Origin: Nemertoderma westbladi
Lineage: Eukaryota; Xenacoelomorpha; Nemertodermatida; Nemertodermatidae
Assembly: GCA_032718475.1 (NCBI GenBank)
Contig: JAUCBJ010007338.1
Location: forward strand, 25,450 to 89,449
Direction of reading: 5' to 3'
Length of the DNA: 64,000 bases
The notes under the pieces: model-generated
The model's input: only the letters and a program-made list of their open reading frames with translations
Told to the model about the DNA's origin: nothing
Database searches by the model: none
Shown here: piece by piece, positions 12,079 through 24,000 of the stretch
How positions within the stretch are numbered: position 1 is the first letter of the stretch
How the letters are laid out: every line of letters starts with the position of its first letter
Position numbers and translations under genes: made by a program

Positions 12079-13120
12079 GGTCAGCCTAAACACCCAACTA
12101 CACCCAACTTTCACCCAACTACACCCAACTTTCACCCAACTACACCCAACTTTCACCCAACTACACCCAACTTTCAGCCAACTACACCCACACAGTTCCA
12201 CCCCACTACACCCAACTTCCACTGCACTTCCACTTCCACTCTGCATCCAACTTACACCAAACTATACCTACTGTATGGCACCAAACTTCCACAAATTACA
12301 ATATGTACAGTAACAAACTCTTCGAGGAATTGCTGAGATATGAGCTTTTAAATGTTTCATGTACTGTATGTTGCCCCCACTGCTGAGCAATTATGAAAAT
12401 AACAAACTAACGTTTTATATTTATTGCAGGTTGGTTCTAGAATAATTGATGAATTTAGCAATAAATATACATGGGGAGACGCAGAGACTATTGACGAACG
12501 ATCCAAGCTACAGTATAAAACTAAACTGGCGCTGTGGGATTGTGGTGAAAATGAAAACGGTATTGATACACAGGGGGGTCACCGTCACAGCCTTAACGAC
12601 GAAATCGCATTGGAAACTTATGTTATGGGAATAGCAATGCAGATAATTTGTACAAAGTTAATGGACATAAGTTCTATATTATACAGTATGTTTAATGCAA
12701 TTATAATAATGTAATTATCCTTTATGTATCATAGAATACAAGAAAAAGAACTGTAACATTATTTTCAGCAGCTTTATTTTAATCTTGGGCCCATGTAAAC
12801 ACTTTCTGCCGTTATATATTTCACTTTGCAGTTGCCCCCATGTGAAGAATCCCAGGTTTTCATTAAAATCACAGGTTACAAAAGGGCTGAATCTAACCAA
12901 AACAATAAACGAAATTTAGCCGTATCAAAACGAAACGTATCAAAAAGATAAATTAAAAAAAATAAAAAATCTTCATACATAAAATTCCAATAAAATGTCG
13001 ACCGAAAAGTGAAATCCTGGTATTATTCACATGGGCGAACTTTATGGCCTTTATATTAATTAATTTTTAACGAAACAACAGCAATAATTTTAGAACATTT
13101 TACATTTTTGATAAACTAAA
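12079..13120. repeat. Left terminal inverted repeat of the inner element
   Basis: It consists of a tip, then the CCCAACTACACCCAACTTTCA minisatellite (about 12091-12230), then unique text that reappears inverted at 15130-16045. Examples are TAATTGATGAATTTAGCAAT near 12442 and AACGAAACAACAG near 13070. About 245 bp (roughly 12790-13035) has no counterpart in the right arm, so one arm has gained or lost sequence. Confidence 0.8.
12430..12600 (+). other. Exon-like segment inside the inner element's left arm
   Basis: A T-rich tract ending TTTATTGCAG (to 12429) precedes an open stretch reading VGSRIIDEFSNKYTWGDAET and onward, to a stop near 12714. The inverted copy in the right arm (about 15630-15450 on the minus strand) keeps the TTGCAG boundary but has an extra segment and a disrupted frame. 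It could be a captured host exon, a transposase remnant or chance. The product is not recognised. Confidence 0.3.
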
Positions 13121-13473
13121 AGGGGATCTGGTAAGATCTGTACAGGTCAAGGGAATTTCTGCAAGGAACTTATTATGATCTTCACATACAGGCGATGCCA
13201 GAATGGACAAGATCTCTACAGTATGAGAATCGATAAGATCGTTATACATTACAGATCTTACAGTAGTAGAAATAATAATTCATCACACTAGGGTAGAGAA
13301 TTGCAGACGTTGAGCAACGTAATCATATAGACGCGGTTTGTGGTCTCTAGTACATACTGTACAGTATATGTACAGTAGGATATGACAATATTCAGCTTAT
13401 TTTATTACAAACAACGAAATTGGAGAAGTGTATTTAATCTTTCAGACATTCCACCCATTCGAAAATCCTCATG

Positions 13474-14015
13474 TGATCAACATTGAGGTTTCCAAACTAA
13501 TGTGTGCATTGTACTTGACACAATGAACCCGGCGTAGCATTCTTGTGAATGTGCCATCCAGAGATTTGGTGTCCTCAGCAGTTAGAGCCCAGCATGGACT
13601 CCCGTAGAGGAGTACTGGAACTACTGCTGCTCTAAATAATCGGACCTTGAGTTTCCGATTAATTCTCGGTGACTTCCAAATCTTGGAAAGCCTATTGAAG
13701 GCTGCCCATGCCTTTCCCTTACGTATTCGAAGGTCCTCACCTGACTTCCGGATCCATGATCCCAGGTAACAGAAGTTGTCCACATGCTCAAGCATACCAT
13801 CCTTTGAGCTTATGCTCATCCGATCAGAGACTTGCTGAGGACTTTCAAAGTTAACTGTCAAAATTGTGGTCTTTCTGGAGGTAATAAAAAGACCAACACT
13901 AGAAGCAGAATGTTCTAATGAGCTGAGGAGCCGTTGGGCTCCCTCTAATGATTCTGAGAGTACTCCTAAGTCATCAGCAAAGTCTATCTGATCAACATTG
14001 AGGTTTCCAAGCTAA
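13474..14015 (-). pseudogene. Non-LTR retrotransposon reverse transcriptase fragment
   Basis: On the minus strand the translation includes IDFADDLGVLSESLEGAQRL (about 14000-13940), where FADD matches the catalytic palm motif. It continues with VDNFCYLGSWI, RIRKGKAWAAFNRLSKIW, KLKVRLFRAAVVPVLLYGS and TRMLRR, in the order usual for the thumb region of animal endonuclease-type LINEs. Both ends are truncated. The fragment is bracketed by a 27-bp direct repeat beginning TGATCAACATTGAGG (13474-13500 and 13989-14015, one mismatch), which may be a target duplication. The family resembles the one at 28.6 kb. It lies inside the inner foldback element, so it inserted later or was carried along. Confidence 0.8.
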
Positions 14016-14269
14016 ATTCTCACATGTGAATGAATAATATGTCACACACTTTAGGTATGTTGCTACATAGTCGGATCCCAAGTGGGGTTTCTCATCGGGC
14101 TTTAATGTGGATCAGTTGGCGAAAATCTTCAAAAGTTACTTACGAATGAATTTTTCATTACAGACAGACAAGCGGACAGAACGACCGACTGGAGATGAAA
14201 TTTTGCCCTATTTTTACTAATTGCAATTGTGCGCTAAGGCTTGCCCTGACTGCGTGACTCGTCCCACAG

Positions 14270-14480
14270 AACACCAAACTCTCCAACCAACTACACTCAA
14301 CTTTGACTCACTTTCACCCAACTACACTCCACTTCCACCCAACTACACCCAACTTTCACCCAACTACCCCCAACAACACCCAACTTTCACCCAATTCTCC
14401 ACCCAACTATCACCCAACTACAGTACATTCAACATTTTCTCACTTCCACCCAACTACACTTACCTTTCACCACTTTCTCG
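14270..14480 (+). repeat. Extra internal copy of the inner element's tip minisatellite
   Basis: CCCAACTACACCCAACTTTC-type repeats recur here in the same orientation as the left tip. They suggest a partial second copy of an element end, or internal duplication. Confidence 0.65.
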
Positions 14481-14782
14481 CAGGTCAGGATTTTTGAAAA
14501 TAAAAAATTATAAAGCAAATTATAAAATTGTCAAAAACCATACAAATCCTAATCTACGTCGCTTTTTTGGATGTGAAGATGAGTAGGACATACAGTACAA
14601 TATATCTAATGTTTAGTTCTGAGGCATAACAGCGAGAACATGCGAGCCACGTAGTAAAGGCGAGCCTTAACGCACTATGATAATTAGTAAATACTGGAAA
14701 ATTTATTTCGAGTTATTATCATATTCGAGTTAGTGAAATATTGAAACGAGGGACCGAAGTGAGATAAAAGTACATTATACAC

Positions 14783-14930
14783 TATAATACGTTGTTTTAT
14801 TGTTAAATTTATTGATTACTTAACGCTCGTCTATGGACGAGCCGCAAATAATCCATCTATCTACTGTATTTACGGCTTGTCCAAGGACGAGCGTTAAGTA
14901 ATTCAGAAATTTAACAATAACATATTATAA
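14783..14930. repeat. Short palindromic element inside the inner element
   Basis: The arms TTACTTAACGCTCGTC (about 14816) and GACGAGCGTTAAGTAA (about 14886) are complementary and sit within longer complementary flanks containing TTGTTAAATTT and AAATTTAACAA. About 50-60 bp pairs on each side around a ~28-nt loop. It looks like a MITE-like hairpin. Confidence 0.75.
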
Positions 14931-15060
14931 TTATCCTTTATGTATCATATTACAAGAAAGATTGTAACATAGTCTTTATTTTCAACAGTTTTATTCTAAA
15001 CTTCGTGGCCTTTATATTAGTTTGATCTTATCTTTCGTTTATTATTTTGGTTCCATGATA
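14925..15060 (+). repeat. Internal direct copy of part of the left arm
   Basis: ATAATTATCCTTTATGTATC to GTGGCCTTTATATTAG repeats the left-arm text of 12712-12790 and 13035-13060 in direct orientation. It lacks the ~245-bp segment that the right arm also lacks. Confidence 0.6.
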
Positions 15061-15129
15061 AATTTATTATTCGCCTATATTATACAGAAAGTACTTTATT
15101 TGCTAACCATTAAGATTGGATCAGGGAGC

Positions 15130-16045
15130 CAAATGGAGTGTAAACTTGAGACATGTAAAATGTAATGAGAAATGTAAAAAGTTCTAAAATTATTTCTGTT
15201 GTTTCGTTAAAAATTAATTAATACAGTATAAAGGCCATAAAGTTTAAGATAAAGAAGCTGAAAATAATGTTACAGTTTTTTTTCTTGTATTCTATGATAC
15301 ATAAAGGATAATTACATTATTATAATTGCATTAAACATACTGTATAATATAGAACTTATGTCCATTAACTTTGTACGAATTATCTGCATTGCTATTCCCA
15401 CAGCAGAAGTTTCCAATAATGCGATTTCGTCGTTAAGGCTGTGACGATGACCCTCCTATGTATCAATACCGTTTTCATTTTCACCGCAATCCCACAGCGC
15501 CAGTTTAGTTTGTACTGTAGCTTAGTTTGGAGTTTTGATGCGTGGTATGTGTAGACATCTATAGGTATCTGGATCGTTCGTCAATAGTCTCTGTGTCTCT
15601 CCTTTGTATATTTATTGCTAAATTCATCAATTATTCTAGAATCAACCTGCAATAAAAATAAAATGTTAGTTAGTTATTTTCATAATTGCAGGGCAGTGAT
15701 GGCAAAATACAGCACGAGTACATGCAACTTTTAAAAGTTTATATCTCAGCAATTCCTCAAAGAAGTTCAGAGTTTGTTACTGTACATATTGTAATTTGTG
15801 GAAGATAGGTGCCATACAGTATAGTTTGGTGTAAGTTGGATGCTGTTGTGTTGAACGTTGAAGTTGGGTGTATTTGCAGAGTTGGGTGTAGATGGGTGGT
15901 ATAGTTGGGTGTAGTTGGTGAAAGTTGGGTGTAGCTGTGTGGTTGGGTGGTAGTTGGGTGAAAGTTGGGTGTAGTTGGGTGAAAGTTGGGTGTAGTTGGG
16001 TGTAGTTGGGTGAAAGTTGGGTGTAGTTGGGTGATTAGGCTGACC
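15130..16045. repeat. Right terminal inverted repeat of the inner element
   Basis: This is the inverse of 12079-13120, ending in the TTGGGTGTAGTTGGGTGAAA minisatellite (about 15860-16034) and the tip TTAGGCTGACC. Confidence 0.8.
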
Positions 16046-16345
16046 CTACTGGACTATGCCTATAGGTATTTCAGCAATAACTATCTGACTATTGCGTTTT
16101 GGATTACAATTAATTACATCCACACAGACAAACAGGCATACAAACAGACAACAACCCAAACCGCAATGATAATTACCTTTGCAGGCATTTCATATATATG
16201 CCGTATGTTTTTGTCTGTTTTTGTGTGTTTTTGTATGTTTTTGTGTGTTTTTGTGTGTTTTTGTGAGTTTTTGTGTGTTTTTGTGTGTTTTTGTGAGTTT
16301 TTGTGTGTTTTTGGTGTAAATAGACGTCCCCTAGCATAGACCTAA
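16046..16345. repeat. Right arm of the outer element, distal part
   Basis: This is the inverse of 9438-9740. It includes CTATGCCTATAGGTATTTCAG, a TTTTTGTGTG tract (about 16206-16313) and GGTGTAAATAGACGTCCC. It continues the arm cut at 12078. Confidence 0.85.
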
Positions 16346-16688
16346 TAACAATACAACAATAGAGTACTGTAGTTAAAATAAATAGACAAATTCAGCTGCG
16401 GTTGCCGGTATTACAGTATTATGGTGAAGTGATTTGACTGTTTGAAGAATTGGAAATGAGAATCTAATGCGAGCGCAGCGAGCGAAATTTTTTTGTGTAT
16501 TTTCGTGATTTCAATTAATTTGTGGTGCGCATCAGAGGCAGAGCTGCGCGCTGAGGCGCAACGCGCACCTGTCTCACACCCGAACTCGCACCTGTCTCAC
16601 CCAAACGCGCAACGCGCATCTGGTTTGCGGTCATTCGCGCAGGTACGCGTCCGAGTTTTGCAGCATGAATTCCAACCTGGGTGGTAGG

Positions 16689-18027
16689 TAGGCCTGTAGG
16701 CCTACCCAAACCATACAGCCATAGGATTGGTTAGTGTTGTACGTGTACCACCTAGCTGTGACAATATCCTGTACCATAACCTTATAGCTGTATAGCCATA
16801 GGCAAATTTTGTTATTAATTAATTTTAAATGTTATTATTTTAAATGCTGTTAATTTTCAAAGAGAGATGTATTGTTTGTTCTGCTTCTCTGAAAAATAAC
16901 AAAAAAAACGGCTTTTTTTCATAATAAATGTATATTAATATTATGATTATGTCTGATAGCCACTAGCCAGATGCCAGAGTTGTCATAAATCCCGAAAAAT
17001 AATTTTATTCGGGATATTCGGTATATCCTGGGATATTGACCTCACAAGCGATGGACATATTATATGATCAGTAAAAAGTAAACAAAACTTGCTGACTTTC
17101 AGACTTTGCAGTGAAGTTATTTTCAGTTGTTCCAAATAATTGTTCAGTTGAAATAAATTTTCATGATTGCCGCAACTACCTTCTGTATCTCAGAAAAGGC
17201 AAACTTTGACCAGAAAGGTTATCCAAAATGGTGAAATGTTTGAAGGTTTTGAAAGTTAAAGCTGATAAAGAAAATTGCCCAACTGACTGACATTTGCCCA
17301 TTGCCAACTCAATAGAAATTTAAAACTGTTAAAATCACTCACTTGATGACTGACTCAATTGCTTTACTTTATAATAATTAGTAATATTGGGTAAATTGCA
17401 TAATATTGAGTAAAGAGTAAAGAACCTAAAATAATATTGAGTAAATCATATGTAAACAACGTAAATGAATAAAATTAACATGTAGGCCTATAATTGAGTA
17501 CTTTTATAAGATCCCGGTATATCCCATGATATCAGAATCAGACCCAAAATCCCGGGATATACGAGGTATATACTAGGACATTATGCTAGCCAGTCGCAGT
17601 CAGCTATCATTTTTCAAGTACTCATTGTCAGATTGTATCTTCACAGACCTCGGTGGTAAAGGGAGATTGCCAATTCACAAAGGGAATGTTTCTATTTGTA
17701 TTGAATTTTATCGAATTACTTTTCTGGAATTTATTTTAATTTCCTTGAGGGATCCACAATATATTTACAGCAAAATACAGAAATATGATGGTTTTTGCGT
17801 TTTTCTCGAACTGATACTTTTTGGTACCGGTAAGTGTTCATCTGGCTCTATCGCCCTCTATGACTCTATGATCACGATCTGACGATATAATATAATATAG
17901 CTGCCTAATTCTGTAGTTCAAGTTTATTTTAACCTGTGAGCTTACTTCACAGTCACACCCGTATTATGTGATATATGATATTATTTGGATCTATATAAAG
18001 ACGTTCCTTTATTCTGTTTAATTCACA
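16689..18027. other. Non-coding upstream region of DOT1L
   Basis: No gene was found. A TATA-like CTATATAAAG lies at 17991-18000, only 28 nt before the DOT1L start codon. Use of it as a core promoter would leave almost no leader, so it may be chance. Imperfect CGGGATAT words occur near 17000-17040 and 17510-17575 and may mark a small decayed element. Confidence 0.4.
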
Positions 18028-21000
18028 ATGGAGAAAACACTAACACTGGAAAGTTTGTTTGGAGCCCCGGCAGCGCAATATATGTGGCCACTCCCTATGA
18101 GCGAAAAACAAGATGGTGCCATAGAAATTGTGGAGACTATTCGATGGGTTTGCCAAGACTTCCCGGAACTAAATGCAGCTGTTGATAACCATATACTTAA
18201 GGACTATGACACCCATGATTACCACAGTATGCGTAATATATGCGAACGGTACAATCGAGCCGTGGCGGCAATACTAGATACATGGCTCGGTTCCAACCGC
18301 TACAAACGGATACCAGAACGCGCCAGCAGCGGTTTACTTAAACACATCCTCAACCAGGTCTATACACACGCTGTTTGTGATCCCGATAAACTCAATGTCT
18401 ACGAGCCGTTCAGCCCTGAGGTTTATGGGGAGACGAGTTACGACCTTGTGAAGAAAATGTTGGAGACGATAGCGATCCGAGAGACGGATACCTTTATCGA
18501 TCTAGGGAGCGGAGTGGGTCAAGTTGTCCTGCAGATCGCCGCCTCCACAGAATGCCGTTTCTCCTTCGGAATTGAACGAGCTGAAACTCCCTCAAGCTAT
18601 GCCATCAACATGGAGAGAGAGTTCCGTAAATGGATGGCCTGGTACGGCAAATCCTACGGAGAGTTTAAACTCGAGAAGGGAGACTTTCTGGACGATTCTA
18701 TGAGTGATCGAATCGCCAATGCCTCTGTTGTCTTTGTGAATAACTATGCATTCGGACCCATCGTCAATCATCAATTAAAACTTCGTTTCGCCAACATGAA
18801 GGAATCCGCTCGGATTGTTTCCTCTAAGGAGTTTGTTCGTCCCAACTTCCGTATAACTTCTCGCGCTCTCTCTGATATCTCCTCAATAATGAGGGTTACC
18901 GAGATAGAAGGGATGCGCGGTAGTGTGAGTTGGACTGTTACGCCGGTCTCCTACTACCTACACACCATCGACAGGACGCAACTCGAGTTGTACTTCAAGG
19001 AGAACCGCGAACGTGGCAGCCACAGGGGGCGAGGGGAGGCTGACTTCGAGACGGACACCTCGGACACCGGGAGCAGCTCGCTGCGGGGCTACCAACGGAG
19101 GCAGGAAGGGGGCGGCGATGGGGGGCTGGTCGGGGATAGTGCCACCGTGTCCGAGACGAGTAGCTCGGTAGCTGAACTCTGTGATGATATTGTCTGGGGC
19201 CCGACGACCCGGCGTCAGTGGAAGCAGTTAGTAGCCCAAGAGAGCCATCAGAAGGAAGATAAGAGTAAGTCCAGGGGACTACCCTTGCAGACTATAAAGG
19301 AGCATCGCGAGAAATCTACTACGAAAAAATCAATTCTCTTGAAAAATAATAAGAATGCGAAGGAAACAAGCAAGAAGAATGTAATGTCAGGCAACAACCT
19401 TATTGCTTTGGATTTACTCCATAGAGAGACAATAAATAGTACGAGGTCTCCTTGCCCCATAAGTGACGTCATTGATGATGATGTCGAGGAGAAACCGAAT
19501 GTTATTGTCTCAGAACCACAGGATAATGAGTTCAATAGATTTATGGGGAACCTCAGGAATTTATATGCGTCTTATTTTGAGAAAATTAAGAATCCAAACT
19601 TCGTCGAAATAATCCAAAAAAAGATTGAAGCCGAAAAGGAGAAGCAGAAAGCCTTGGTTTACAAACAGGCGGTTTTAAGCAGACAGATAGACAGTCTGAG
19701 GAAAGAATCAGTTGATCTTCTACAGGATAAGTTATTGGGTTTAGGTATCAGTGCAGCTAATCCTCAACAAATAATAGATCAGGCGCAAACTATTATTGAG
19801 AAACACCGGGATTTAACTGAAAAGGTGGAAATAGCTGAAACACAATTACAGTTTGCTGAGAATGAAAACCACCGTCTTAATAAGTTGCTGAAGGTTGAAG
19901 CTAAACAACTTCCGGCTGATACATTCCGGAAGAGTGACTTAAAGAGTCAGTTGAATAAACTAGAAACGGATGTTTCCACATGGGAGAGGTTTGAAGCAAA
20001 GTTGAAGCAAAAAGTGGTTGCAGAGAAAGAGCGACTGCCCCTGGCTTCCCCCAAGGGGGTTCCACACAGACAGAGATCGCCCTCTAGCACCCCCAGTCCC
20101 CGCACACCCCAAATGTTCTCCGTCGAATCTCTGATAACCAGTCAGTATCAGAGTACATTCTTTAATAATCCCCAGTCGCTGCATCCTGTCCAACGACTCA
20201 GTGATGTGATGCAACCAGATGTAGTGGGGATTCAACCGAGAGAGATGCCATTCGGCTACTCACAACAAGCCACCTTGTTCGGACAACCTCAACTTCATAT
20301 AATTTCTCCTGATTCTATTAAACGCAAACGAGATTCTTCCTCGTCATCAAGAAAATCTCCTAAAATTGCGGCTCGATCAAAGTCTCCTGGACGAAGTGGT
20401 TCTGCTAGGGAATCTACATTGGCTTACTCCGACATCGCCCAAGGTTCCTCACATCCCTATGTCATCAGAAAAATCCGTAACGAAGGATTTCCTCCCAGTC
20501 CTGTAACCACGCAGACAAGTGTTATTGCGCCTGCAGTCACGGCCATACGGGAAGGGGACCCCGCCGATGCCGAGGTCGCGCGAGTTCTGGCATCCACACG
20601 AGTGACGAGCTGCTCATCGAGGATAACGACGCCGTCGCCAAGGTTGATGCCGATAAAACAGCGAATTCTTGGTTGTAAAGAAGAGACAAGAACTCCCATC
20701 CCTATGTCCCTGGAGGATAAAGTATCTTTAATGACTCAGCGAAGTGATAGTTTGCCATATAGTGAAGGAAGCCAAGTTACAGAACTTATGTATTGCAAAA
20801 TCATAGAAGAACCCGATGCTACCCTTGATTCTATTATGGGTGTTTCGCTTGAGCCAGTTTCAGGTGCTTCTGGTATCGGTACTTCCCTTCACCATAATTC
20901 ATCTACCATTTCCAAAGGGACCGATGAGGAACATAAATCCCCACAAATCGTTATCCCTGACAGTTCCGTCAGTAAGGCCACCATGGTCTATGATGATCCC

Positions 21001-24000
21001 GTAAGTGATCCGGTTCCAATAGCGACTTCAGCACAACATATTAAGTTAATTAATGAGGTTTCTAAGTCAACTACGATTTATGAACAAGGTAGACCTCTTG
21101 ATGGCGTTCCTAAAGCTATCGATAATATCACCAACACCGTTTATGCAATCAGTACGCCTGATCTTACTGAAAGTGAAAATATATCCAAAGCAGTAGTTTC
21201 TCAATCTAGTGGTTTAGAACCAGTATTACCAGTTAATATTGAAGACATCAGAAACCTCCATAATGCTAATGCAGTTTCAAGTTCAATTTCAGATGAAAAC
21301 CAACTTGGCATTGTTCCAAAGGTAAACTTTTCAGATGGGATTGTTCAATTGACAAAGACATATATTAACGAAAGCATTGAGCCAATAACTATTTCTGATG
21401 GTAGGAAGTCCAAATCGACCGTTTGTACTAATTTATCTGTTCCTGATGTCAACAAAAATAATTATCCTGATGATATTATTAAATCCATTGATGATTTTGC
21501 TATAACTACTTCTGTTGTTGGTGCACAAAACATCAGCGATTCTGACAGATATCTTGCTGATAAAGTCGAAAACAAAGTACCGGTATGTAATTCTATGTCC
21601 AACTTGGCTCCCCACAGCATGCCCAGATTACCCGAGAAAAAGGTGCCAGTGAGTGATAGTTATGAGCAACATGAAACTACATTACCTACAATTGTTGCAA
21701 GCGAAACCTCCCAACAAATACAGCCGCATGTTTCAATGCCTCAAAAGGATTCCATAGACTTCCAAAATCTGGATATTCCTCAGGTTAAATCTGGTTTTAT
21801 TAAACCAGTTGTTTCGGATATGGATCCGTGTAAGCAAAAGATATCTCAAGACCTTACTATACAATCAGTTAACAAGAGTGGGGAAATTAAGGGTGAAATT
21901 GGTCTACCTCAAACAGTCAGGGATGTTAGTGAGCTACAAGTTGAGGATGAAAACAAAACTACTGTATCTGAGAAACAACAGACAAGAGGCAAATCTGAAC
22001 AGCAAATTGATATCCCAGTAGCTGAACTTGATCAGGCAGCAAATGACATTATTATTGAGCCAGAAAATATTCTTGCTACTATCGACCAATGCGTTGAAGG
22101 GTTGCAGCCAGCTGACATTGACAATGGTTCAGGCGGCGAAAGCATAAATGGAAATGATGACACTGTATCTGGGAGAAAAAAAGCGAAACTACGTGGAAAA
22201 AAGGGGAAAGCAAAGAAATCGAAAACTAAACTTCGACAAGTACCTTCTGGTGCAGATCAATTAGTGAGTAGTAATAAATCACAGACAGAAATTAGCCAAG
22301 AGCAAATGGATTCCAACCAAAATAATACAGACAACCTTGAAGAACATATTGATTGTCAACAGACAGATGGTCATGTAGACATCAGCAAGGACCAAATAAA
22401 TAGTAATTCATTCCAGATAGATTCCACTCCCATCCAAATAGATGATACTAAAGACCTGGCAGCCCCAACAAGTCAAGAAGAAATTGAAAATCTACAGCCG
22501 AAATCTAATTTTGTAGATTCGAGTGCAGTTGATATTGGGGATGATTCCAATTTGTTAGGAGGAAAAGGTTATAATATATCGAATGATGAAGTTTTTCAGT
22601 CAGTTGAAAGTTTGGACGAATCACCGCCTGTGAGAAAAACGAGGTCACAATCTAACCTTGGAAAAGCTACAATAGGAAAGAGCACAACAAAACAACAGCA
22701 ATTGAAATTGAAATTTAAGAAATCCAAGGGGAAAAAGGAAACTGGAGATCAAGGTGAAGATGAGGACTTGAGGGCTCTAAGTAGTTATTCTCCCAGTCTT
22801 CCTGGAGTTGAAAAGCAGACTGGGAAACAGGGTCGGAAGAAATCGGTAATACAAAATGAGTCTGTTATTACTGATGATCATTCACTCAATGTTAGTGACC
22901 AGAAAGAAGCGAAGGTGGAGACACCTCGACAACTGCGACCAAGAAAACGCAGTGGCGTGAGGATTCTAGAATCTAGTGATGCTTCCCCAAAGACACCTGA
23001 ACTGAAAGAACTTAGTGCAATACAGTCACCTAAGCAACAAATTCCTGACATACAATCGGGTAAATCATTGCCCGAAAAATCTCCCACTCGTGGAAGGCAG
23101 GAAGACAAGATAGAAGAATCGGCACAAGTCGAACTTGAAGAAAATATTTTAGATCCCATTGATAAAACGCCCCCCGAACCGGAAACTGATACTCGGAAAA
23201 AACTTCGTCCAAGGAATCGGAAACAGTCTTCTGCAATACCTAATTTACCTGAGAACAATGCAAAGTCTGTGAGAAAACAAAACCGAGTAGCGGTTCTCGC
23301 TCCTTCAATTGAAAGCGTCCCACTGGAAGTCTCTACAGTGAAACTTCCTGCAACTGATGGGGAAGACAAAACGGTTGCTATGGATGTTGATGCAAAACAT
23401 GGTCGTAGTTTGTTAGATGAAAAGGTATCACCTGGTGCACAGCTTCCTGTTGAACCTATTGAAGATAAACTACTATTGAAACCAGTTTGTGAAGGGCCAG
23501 AGCAAAAGAGTGATCAAATGTCCCCTGATAAGCATGAAAATGTACAACCAGAACAAAATGACTTGAAGATAAATTCACTACTTTCTTCGAATCACGAATC
23601 AAGAGACAATTCAATACCGGTAACAAACGTTGCTGATAAAAAAGATTCATTAACATTGCAACATTCAAAGCAAATTTCTTCAACATTCGCTGCTGATGAA
23701 ATTCGGATAACAACGCAAACAAAATATGCCGTCAATGTAGAAAGTTCACTAACTAAGCCAAACATTTCCGAAAGTAAAGATATGCTACATCTGATACGAG
23801 CCCTAGAATATAGTAGTGATAAAACTCAACAAATGTCCTCAAACCGCAATGATTATGCAGTGGAACCCATCGACGAAATGACTAAAGATATTGCTGGGGA
23901 AGTCCAGGACGTAGAAGTTACTGAGAAGTCACCAATTAATCACTTACAGTCTACTGATGAATTGTTTGACACCGAGGTGCCTTTGCATAGAGCCCCTGGA

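Larger units (their letters stand above)
12079..16045. mobile_element. Inner foldback element (FB/Mutator-like) with 9-bp target duplication
   Basis: The terminal inverted repeats start GGTCAGCCTAA (12079-12089, complement at 16035-16045) and continue as minisatellite text CACCCAACTACACCCAACT on both ends. The 9-bp direct repeat CTACTGGAC flanks the element exactly (12070-12078 and 16046-16054). The uninterrupted target is visible in the outer element's other arm near 9740. The arms are about 0.9-1.0 kb, much longer than the tip. Long arms built partly of tandem repeats with a 9-bp duplication recall Drosophila Foldback elements, and the duplication length also fits Mutator-like transposases. 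No transposase ORF is present. The middle holds a non-LTR retrotransposon fragment and further partial copies of the arm. Confidence 0.8.
8884..16680. mobile_element. Outer foldback DNA element, interrupted by a second element
   Basis: The ends are a perfect 18-bp inverted repeat, CCAGGTTGGAATTCATGC (8884-8901 and complement at 16663-16680). They are flanked by an 8-bp direct repeat GTGGTAGG (8876-8883 and 16681-16688), which reads as a target-site duplication. Inside, 9438-10107 is inverted relative to 11722-12070 plus 16055-16330. These last two are one arm cut in two by the insertion at 12079-16045. Without that insert and its extra target copy the element is about 3.8 kb. No transposase was found, so it is non-autonomous. 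An 8-bp duplication fits hAT, Mutator-like and Merlin transposases. I cannot choose among them. Confidence 0.75.

Noticed and set aside
12424-12714. Independent protein gene
   Set aside because: It lies in the terminal arm of a transposon and its partner copy in the other arm is disrupted. It is kept only as an exon-like segment.
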